A stretch of DNA of 26,926 bases from Anaerolineales bacterium (GTDB taxonomy: Bacteria; Chloroflexota; Anaerolineae; Anaerolineales; Anaerolineaceae). The first letter of the stretch is position 1, and every line of letters starts with the position of its first letter. A program made the position numbers and the translations under genes. This document shows, piece after piece, positions 21,937-26,926 of this stretch. Below the pieces are notes generated by a model that had not been told where the DNA came from, searched no databases, and saw only the letters and a list, made by a program, of their open reading frames with translations. Location of the stretch: the NCBI GenBank assembly GCA_020060485.1, contig JAGVAB010000092.1, positions 1 through 26,926 on the forward strand. The letters are read 5' to 3'.

Positions 21937-23496
21937 ATGGCCCTGCCTGCCAGCGCATACCGCCAGAGCGAAGCCGCCCGCTGGCAGGATGAGTACAGTC
22001 TGCACCTGCAGCAGCGCCTGCAAGCCTCGCTGGACTATGCGCGCACTTCACCCGGTTCACAGGTGCGGGCGCATGTGCGCAGTTTCTTCACCCTGTTGGA
22101 CGAAGCCCGGCGCTACCCGGCCCTGCACAAAAGCTGCCTTGATCTGATCCAGACCCTGCACCCCTTGCCGCTGCGCTGGGGATATGGCTATCTGTGGCAA
22201 ACACAGTTGCGGTTTGGTCTCGAGCAGCTCACAGACGTTGATCTGTGTGCCTCGTACCATAATGATCTGGCCGAGATCCACTTCTTCAGCGGCGAATTTG
22301 AAAAGGCGATCGCTGAGATCCAGGCTGTTACCGATTTGAAAAGCAGTCATCCCACCCAGATAGCCCGCGCTGGTCACATTCTGTTCAACTGTCATCGCTC
22401 CATGGGAAACCCGGACCAGGGCGACGAGGTACTGCGCCAGCACAACGCCGCCTTTAGCCTTGCGCAAAATGTGCGCCAGATGCCGCCTGAACTGGGCCGC
22501 GGCTGGTTGATCCTCAACCAATGCCAGCTTGAACTGCTGCGCGAGCAGGGCCGCATCGAGGAGGCTCTTTCTCTGGTGGAAGACATGCTCTGGCTGGATG
22601 ACAATCAAGGCAGCCCGGATGCCACCCTCACCGCCGAACTGGTCACCCGCCGTTCCACCCTGTTATGGATGCGCGGTTTTTACCAGCGGTCGGTGGCCGA
22701 CTTGCTGCACGCTATTGACCTGTACAACTGTGCGGAAGACATATTCAACGCTGAAGGCCTGCAAAGCAACCTGGGTCTGGTCTACTGGACGATGGGCGAA
22801 CTGGAACACGCCGAAACCAGCCTGCAAGCCGCCATCCAGTTCTACCACAAGTCTGGCGCCAACCAGTTGGTGACCCACGATATCGGCAACATGGGTCTGG
22901 TACACTTCGCGCGCGGCAACCTGCAAGCCGCCCTGGACTGGACACAGGAACATATCGCCCACGCTCAAAAGATCGGCTTCATATCCGAATACAACCGCGG
23001 ACGGCGTAACCTGGGCACCATGCTGTATTATTTTGGCGAATATGAACAGGCCATGCAAAAATTGAATGTGGCCTACGACTATTATGAGCATCGCGGCTCG
23101 CGGGACGGCTTCGGTGTGGACGTGATCTGGAACGCCTGTTGTTTGTACCAAATGGGACAAAAAGAAAGGGCACTGGCGGACATGCGCAAGGCCGTGGACT
23201 GGAGCGTGGAAATGGCCTCACCCGTTCTGGAAGCCGTCAGCCGGCGCAGCCTGGCTTACTTTTTGCCGCCCGAAGAAAAGCTGCCGCAGCTCGAACGCTG
23301 CATCGAGCTTTCCAAACGCATGGAGCGCAAACTGGAAAAGGCGGCTGTGTTGTTGACCATGGCCCAGGTGATGCCGGCAGAAAGCCGCCAGCAGACCTGG
23401 CAGGCTGGGGTGGAACTGTTGACAAAGATTGGCGCCGCCGCCTGGCTGGAAGGCCACTCGATCGACAACCCGCCGTATATTCCCACCCTGGTGTAA
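21937..23496 (+). CDS. TPR-repeat protein, partner of the NB-ARC ATPase
   Basis: This 519-residue protein is almost wholly made of helical tetratricopeptide-like repeats from about residue 100 onward, for example YHNDLAEIHFFSGEFEKAIAEIQAV, LQSNLGLVYWTMGELEHAETSLQAAIQFY, IGNMGLVHFARGNLQAALDWTQEHI and RRNLGTMLYYFGEYEQAMQKLNVAYDYY. Such repeats sense partners or ligands in STAND proteins. The ATG comes one base after the NB-ARC stop (TGA-C-ATG), so translation is coupled and the pair looks like one STAND protein split in two. No enzyme motif is visible. The last residues (GHSIDNPPYIPTLV) resemble the ends of related TPR proteins. The stop codon lies inside the A-run that encodes the T-tract of the terminator on the other strand. 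Confidence 0.88.
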   Translation: MALPASAYRQSEAARWQDEYSLHLQQRLQASLDYARTSPGSQVRAHVRSFFTLLDEARRYPALHKSCLDLIQTLHPLPLRWGYGYLWQTQLRFGLEQLTDVDLCASYHNDLAEIHFFSGEFEKAIAEIQAVTDLKSSHPTQIARAGHILFNCHRSMGNPDQGDEVLRQHNAAFSLAQNVRQMPPELGRGWLILNQCQLELLREQGRIEEALSLVEDMLWLDDNQGSPDATLTAELVTRRSTLLWMRGFYQRSVADLLHAIDLYNCAEDIFNAEGLQSNLGLVYWTMGELEHAETSLQAAIQFYHKSGANQLVTHDIGNMGLVHFARGNLQAALDWTQEHIAHAQKIGFISEYNRGRRNLGTMLYYFGEYEQAMQKLNVAYDYYEHRGSRDGFGVDVIWNACCLYQMGQKERALADMRKAVDWSVEMASPVLEAVSRRSLAYFLPPEEKLPQLERCIELSKRMERKLEKAAVLLTMAQVMPAESRQQTWQAGVELLTKIGAAAWLEGHSIDNPPYIPTLV

Positions 23497-23528
23497 AAAA
23501 GAGGGACAGGATGGAAACCCTGTCCCTC
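23493..23528 (-). terminator. Rho-independent terminator of the DegV-family gene, shared hairpin
   Basis: A perfect 10-bp stem (23501-23510 with 23519-23528) is followed on the minus strand by six T residues (complement of 23495-23500). It therefore terminates the minus-strand DegV gene; the hairpin could also slow plus-strand transcription, but no T-run follows on that side. Confidence 0.85.
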
Positions 23529-23557
23529 ACAATACACATGTGCCTTGCAATTCGTTT

Positions 23558-24412
23558 TTACTTGCTCGTCAGAAAAGCTACCGCCACCATACCGGTGCCG
23601 GTATGCACAGACAAGCCCGCACTGAACGGGACAATCACAAAATCGTCCGAACAGGAGAGACTTTCACACAACATCTCTTTCAAAAGCTGGGCGCCTTCCG
23701 GGTTGTTCACATGCACCAGCGCAATGCGTTCGATGGAATGCGCCCCCATCTCAATCACTGCCAACTGCACCAAACGCTTGAACGCCTTCCTCTGCGTGCG
23801 AACCTTCTCCAACATATCCAGCTTACCGTTAGCGACTTTCAAAATAGGTTTGATGTTCAGGGTGGTCGCCATCCCGGCCGCCAGTTTGCCTACCCGGCCG
23901 CTCATTGCCAGATACTTGAGTGTGGCAAGCACACCAAAAGTATGCATGCGCGTTCCGGCGTCATGCACAGCCGCCACAATCTCGGCCACCGAAGCCCCAT
24001 CCGCTGCCTTCTCGGCCGCGATCAGGGTCATGAAACCCTGCCCCATTGATAAATTACGCGAGTCGATGACTTCGATCTCCTTGTCGGGGAACAATTCGCA
24101 GGCTGTTTTGGCAGAATTGAAGGTGCCGCTGATTTCAGCGGAAACACAAATGCACACCACTGCATCCGCACCATCATCAAAAGCTTCCTGGTATGCTTTG
24201 GCAAAAGCCGCAGGCGGCGGAGCAGCTGTGGTCGGGATCTTGCCGACGCGGTCGATGATCTCGAACAATTGGGCATCATTGATGTCCACGCCGGTAGTAT
24301 AAGTTTCTTCTCCAAAATGAATGGTGATCGGCACCTGGCGAATGCCGTATGATGCGGCAAGTTCAGCGGTTAAACTGGAATCACTATCTGTAACAATGGC
24401 AATTTTTGACAT
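23558..24412 (-). CDS. DegV family (FakB-like) fatty-acid-binding protein
   Basis: This 284-residue protein belongs to the DegV family, whose studied members (FakB) bind a fatty acid and present it to the kinase FakA for phosphorylation before phospholipid synthesis. It opens with IAIVTDSDSSLTAELAASYGI and carries the family blocks TTAAPPPAAFAKAYQEA, VCICVSAEISGTFNSAKTA, VIDSRNLSMGQGF and LKYLAMSGRVGKLAAGMATTLNIKPIL, as well as a C-terminal HTGTGMVAVAF with the typical histidine. Length is normal. The ATG at 24412 follows AAAGGA eight bases upstream. No fakA-like kinase gene lies in the window, so its partner must be elsewhere. It is a single-gene unit with its own terminator. Confidence 0.93.
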   Translation of the reverse strand: MSKIAIVTDSDSSLTAELAASYGIRQVPITIHFGEETYTTGVDINDAQLFEIIDRVGKIPTTAAPPPAAFAKAYQEAFDDGADAVVCICVSAEISGTFNSAKTACELFPDKEIEVIDSRNLSMGQGFMTLIAAEKAADGASVAEIVAAVHDAGTRMHTFGVLATLKYLAMSGRVGKLAAGMATTLNIKPILKVANGKLDMLEKVRTQRKAFKRLVQLAVIEMGAHSIERIALVHVNNPEGAQLLKEMLCESLSCSDDFVIVPFSAGLSVHTGTGMVAVAFLTSK

Positions 24413-24589
24413 GAGTTTTTCCTTTGTAAGTGAATAATAAATAGAAAAAGACAGGGCGGAATGTTGCCTGCAAAGATAGCATTCATCATTCAGGCAGGCA
24501 GGCAGAGTTGGACGAGCGCGCAGTATATGTATTCTACCAGAAATTGCGAGGCCGGTGAGCGGTTTTTACGTGCCGACACCGGATCAGGA

Positions 24590-24595
24590 TATAAT
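24590..24595 (+). promoter_or_regulatory. Candidate -10 element upstream of the two-half protein
   Basis: A perfect TATAAT lies 71 bases before the ATG at 24667. A matching -35 is weak (TTTACG at 24565-24570, 19-base spacer), so the assignment is tentative. Confidence 0.35.
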
Positions 24596-24666
24596 GCAGT
24601 TTGGACGATTCAACCGCTAGAATGCGAATAAATTGGGATATTTTTTAGCGCAAGCGAACAAAAAAC

Positions 24667-25638
24667 ATGACGAATCATTCTTTTAGACTCGAAATGGAAC
24701 CGCTCAGTTCCCGCCATGGCTGGATGGATTGCTGGCTGGTGATCAATGACAGCTGCCTTCATTTATCTGCCACCAGTGTTTTCCCGCCTTTTCATGACCT
24801 GCTGAATTTTACAAGGGCGATTGCAGCCAATGATCTGCCCAGTGAATTTTTCTGGGATGAGGAAGGCTATGGTGCGCTGTTTCAGGCGCAGCGAGTTGAG
24901 CCGGATGGCGGCCCGCTCTTTCATCTGAAGGTGAAACATCGCGGCGAAACTGTGATCGATGCTGCCTTTGACCGCATGCAAACCGTGCAAGGTCTGCTCG
25001 AATCGCTGCGTGGCGTAGCCCTTGACTGCCCTGGAGCAGAGAGCGAATGGGAATTTCCATATTTTCTGGTCGAAGATTTTGAGCACAGTCTGGCACAGGG
25101 TTTTTCAACGCACCAGGAAGCCTCCCTGTCCAGTATGGCCCATTTTGTGTTCAGTCACTCTGGTGGGTATGGCGGTTTACAGCACCCATCCTTTGACATC
25201 TGGGTCGATGACCGCATGGCAGTTGCCATGTTTATGTATGACATTCCCCGTTTCTGGCAGGATTGGTTTACATTCCTGGAGGAAATTGGGAAAGCAAAAC
25301 TTCCGGCGGAGGCAGTCCTTCAAAAGATAGAAGAAGACCTTCCAGATGACATCGATGAAATGATTTTGATCGGCTGGGAAACATGCCTTCGTTTTCTTGC
25401 CAACCCCTTGCCGGACGGGAAGCTTTTCCAATTCGAGGCTTTTTGGACAGGCGAAGGTCATGAATCTCCCCGGCAACTGGTATCGGCAGTATTCGACCGC
25501 CGCCAGTTTGTCATGACGTTTGTGCAAGGCTTTCAAGATTTTTTGAACATGAATTATCCTGCCTATCTGGAAGGGTCCCCGCAAAGGTTCAACCTGTACA
25601 GCCTGCCGCTGGACAGACTGCGGCAGATCACAACCTGA
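24667..25638 (+). CDS. Unrecognised protein with two related halves
   Basis: I do not recognise a named family. The 323-residue protein has no signal peptide or membrane segment and should be cytoplasmic. It appears to contain an internal duplication. Half 1 (about residues 20-117) has FPPFHDLLNF...LPSEFFWDEEG, then PLFHLKV and AAFDRMQTVQGLLESL. Half 2 (about 176-294) has IPRFWQDWFTFLEEIGKAKLPAEAVLQKIEED, then KLFQFEA and AVFDRRQFVMTFVQGFQDFL. The shared order of an aromatic helix, an LP-containing acidic segment, strands and an A-x-FDR-x-Q motif (101-105 and 277-280) supports this. The style recalls small immunity-type proteins, but that is only an impression. The ATG at 24667 lacks a clear ribosome binding site. 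Confidence 0.75.
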   Translation: MTNHSFRLEMEPLSSRHGWMDCWLVINDSCLHLSATSVFPPFHDLLNFTRAIAANDLPSEFFWDEEGYGALFQAQRVEPDGGPLFHLKVKHRGETVIDAAFDRMQTVQGLLESLRGVALDCPGAESEWEFPYFLVEDFEHSLAQGFSTHQEASLSSMAHFVFSHSGGYGGLQHPSFDIWVDDRMAVAMFMYDIPRFWQDWFTFLEEIGKAKLPAEAVLQKIEEDLPDDIDEMILIGWETCLRFLANPLPDGKLFQFEAFWTGEGHESPRQLVSAVFDRRQFVMTFVQGFQDFLNMNYPAYLEGSPQRFNLYSLPLDRLRQITT

Positions 25639-25798
25639 ATCACTGCCTCGCTATATTCGCAGCCGACCTTCCTGCCATGCAAGGGGATGGCACGCCTACA
25701 GGTTTGCAACGTCAGAACCTGTAATACCAAAAAATTCCTGCAACCTTTTTCGCACACATCCGTATAGACAGAAACAGCATCTGATCAAAGGACTCTGT

Positions 25799-26671
25799 AT
25801 GAAAACCAAATCAAGCAAAAAGATCTTGACTTTCCTGGGGTTGACGGCAGCGCTTTCCTCTGTTTTTTATTTTGCCATCATCAGAGCCGGCAGCCTGAAT
25901 GTTTATGGCGGATTGTTGGTTTTAGGGCTGATGTGGGTGCCGGGCATTTCCGGTATGGCTACGCAATTGATTTTTGAACGCAGCTTGCTTGGAATGGGGT
26001 GGAAGCCAGGGAGATTCAAGTATTTGCTCCTGGCGTATTTGCTCCCACTTGTCTATTGTCTGGTAGTGTATGGCATTGTCTGGCTCACCGGTCTGGGAAA
26101 TGTGCCGAATCCGGATTTGATGGCGCAGCTCAACGCAACGATAGGCAAATCTGTGGCTTCTCCTTTGGCGCAAATTTTGTTGTATAGCGTCAATCTTTCC
26201 GTCTTTGGCATATTCATGGGGCTGCTTTCCGGGGCTGGCGAAGAGATTGGCTGGCGCGGTTTGTTTGTGCCTGAATTGGCAAAGGTCACTTCTTTTCGGA
26301 ACACGACCTTCATCAGTGGTGCAGTGTGGGCAATGTGGCATTTGCCGTTGATCATTTTTGCCGACTATAGCCTGCCGGGTGTTCCCAAATGGTATGCGGT
26401 ATTGATGTTTGTGATTATGGTGATGGGCATCAATACTGTGTTCAGTTGGCTGAGACTGCAATCAGGAAGCCTTTGGCCGGCGGCGGTTCTACATGCCAGC
26501 CACAATCTATTTGTCCAGGCAATTTTCACGCCTTTGACCGGGCAAACAAAGATCACGCCTTACATTATTGATGAATTTGGAATTGGATTGGCGCTTGCCG
26601 GAATTGTTTTGACAATCGTCTTTTTCCGAAAAGCCAGATCACTTCCCGAACCATGGCCTTCTCAGAGTTAA
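25799..26671 (+). CDS. CPBP family intramembrane metalloprotease
   Basis: This 290-residue, multi-helix membrane protein belongs to the CPBP (CAAX prenyl protease and bacteriocin-processing, Abi) family. The conserved motifs are in place: EEIGWRG with Glu148, Glu149 and Arg153; WAMWHLP with His181; and LHASHN with His232 and His235, which together hold the catalytic metal inside the membrane. Bacterial members process or protect against peptides, but substrates are mostly unknown and none is indicated here. The ATG at 25799 has AAAGGA six bases upstream. The preceding gap of 160 bases shows no clear promoter, and no terminator was seen after the stop. Confidence 0.9.
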   Translation: MKTKSSKKILTFLGLTAALSSVFYFAIIRAGSLNVYGGLLVLGLMWVPGISGMATQLIFERSLLGMGWKPGRFKYLLLAYLLPLVYCLVVYGIVWLTGLGNVPNPDLMAQLNATIGKSVASPLAQILLYSVNLSVFGIFMGLLSGAGEEIGWRGLFVPELAKVTSFRNTTFISGAVWAMWHLPLIIFADYSLPGVPKWYAVLMFVIMVMGINTVFSWLRLQSGSLWPAAVLHASHNLFVQAIFTPLTGQTKITPYIIDEFGIGLALAGIVLTIVFFRKARSLPEPWPSQS

Positions 26672-26827
26672 ATTTCCATTTGCTTCTTTTATTGATGGCA
26701 CGAGGACAGACCAAAGACGTTCAATGCATCACCGGGATTTATTCACGCCACCCCTCAATCTTCCCTCCCCGCTATATGCTTAACGGATTGTATCCATTCT
26801 TCTGCGGGAAGGGGAGCTTTTTGTACT

Positions 26828-26926
26828 GAGGCTGTCCCAAAAGTCATAGGGGGCAGCCTCGAAAAATTTAATATAATAGGGGGTATGAAAACACAAATCT
26901 TTAAACCCTACGAACAGAACCAACCG
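26828..26926 (+). mobile_element. Left end of an IS1182-like insertion sequence (cut by window edge)
   Basis: GAGGCTGTCCCAAAAGTC at 26828-26845 matches the style of terminal inverted repeats of IS1182-type elements. The first seven bases also pair with CAGCCTC at 26854-26860, a subterminal hairpin that could block incoming transcription. A TATAAT at 26872-26877 and the transposase start follow. The other end and any target-site duplication are outside the window, so family and borders are provisional. Confidence 0.6.
26885..26926 (+). CDS. IS1182-like transposase, N-terminal fragment (3' partial)
   Basis: Only 14 codons are in the window, ending exactly at the last base: MKTQIFKPYEQNQP. The pattern of a short start, F-x-PY and an N-Q-P segment is how many IS1182-family DDE transposases begin. 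A TATAAT lies only seven bases upstream of the ATG and AGGGGG one base before it, so the transcript may be nearly leaderless. The call depends on the adjacent terminal repeat as much as on the peptide. Confidence 0.5.
   Translation, partial: MKTQIFKPYEQNQP

Noticed and set aside
20787..21938. Minus-strand open frame of 383 codons
   Set aside because: It is antisense to the NB-ARC gene, whose motifs are unmistakable; the translated sequence has no family features.
23139..24302. Plus-strand open frame of 387 codons across the TPR and DegV genes
   Set aside because: It overlaps two well-supported genes and crosses the terminator between them.
24490..24515. Short GGCA tandem repeat, considered as a CRISPR or microsatellite
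   Set aside because: Only three to four units of four bases, with no spacers; no CRISPR array or cas gene is present in the window.

Overview
The window reads as a chromosomal segment of a bacterium, most likely a Chloroflexota member near Anaerolineae. The main clue is the BMP-type lipoprotein at 2137-3225: just after its lipid-attachment cysteine it has a Val/Thr/Arg-rich linker ending in VTATPAP, a pattern common in lipoproteins of that phylum. A histidine-kinase-type 7TM N-terminus on a GGDEF protein, a two-gene NB-ARC plus TPR cassette and a moderately GC-rich composition fit the same placement. This is inference; there is no rRNA or marker gene to confirm it.

Layout. Bases 1-4925 hold the end of a nucleoside/BMP-type ABC importer operon in the order permease (cut by the left edge), permease, substrate-binding lipoprotein, double ATPase, closed by a strong terminator. 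Bases 5065-10562 are a minus-strand block: S9 serine peptidase, SixA-like histidine phosphatase, membrane diguanylate cyclase and an unrecognised lipoprotein. A plus-strand histidine phosphatase (10687-11397) converges on a minus-strand bleomycin-hydrolase-type peptidase (11519-12862). Two tRNA-Ser genes (UGA, GCU) follow, each with its own promoter and terminator. A minus-strand pair then encodes a DsbD-like membrane protein fused to a cupredoxin domain and a CopZ-like HMA protein, probably for copper or redox handling. Next come a LigB/DODA-type dioxygenase and, divergently, an orphan AbiEi-like wHTH protein. Two tandem MFS paralogues of identical length face a plus-strand NB-ARC (STAND) ATPase gene followed one base later by a TPR gene. 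These converge on a degV-family gene across a shared hairpin. The right end has an unrecognised protein made of two related halves, a CPBP membrane protease and the first bases of an IS1182-like insertion sequence.

The most notable structure outside the genes is a palindromic repeat family. Two copies (about 7686-7790 and 16150-16235) share a long perfect core hairpin, and two decayed half copies lie at about 4998-5040 and 18801-18838; all four are intergenic. The other leading candidate for follow-up is the split STAND/TPR cassette with its own promoter and an operator-like leader. No CRISPR array, rRNA, replication origin or complete mobile element was seen.
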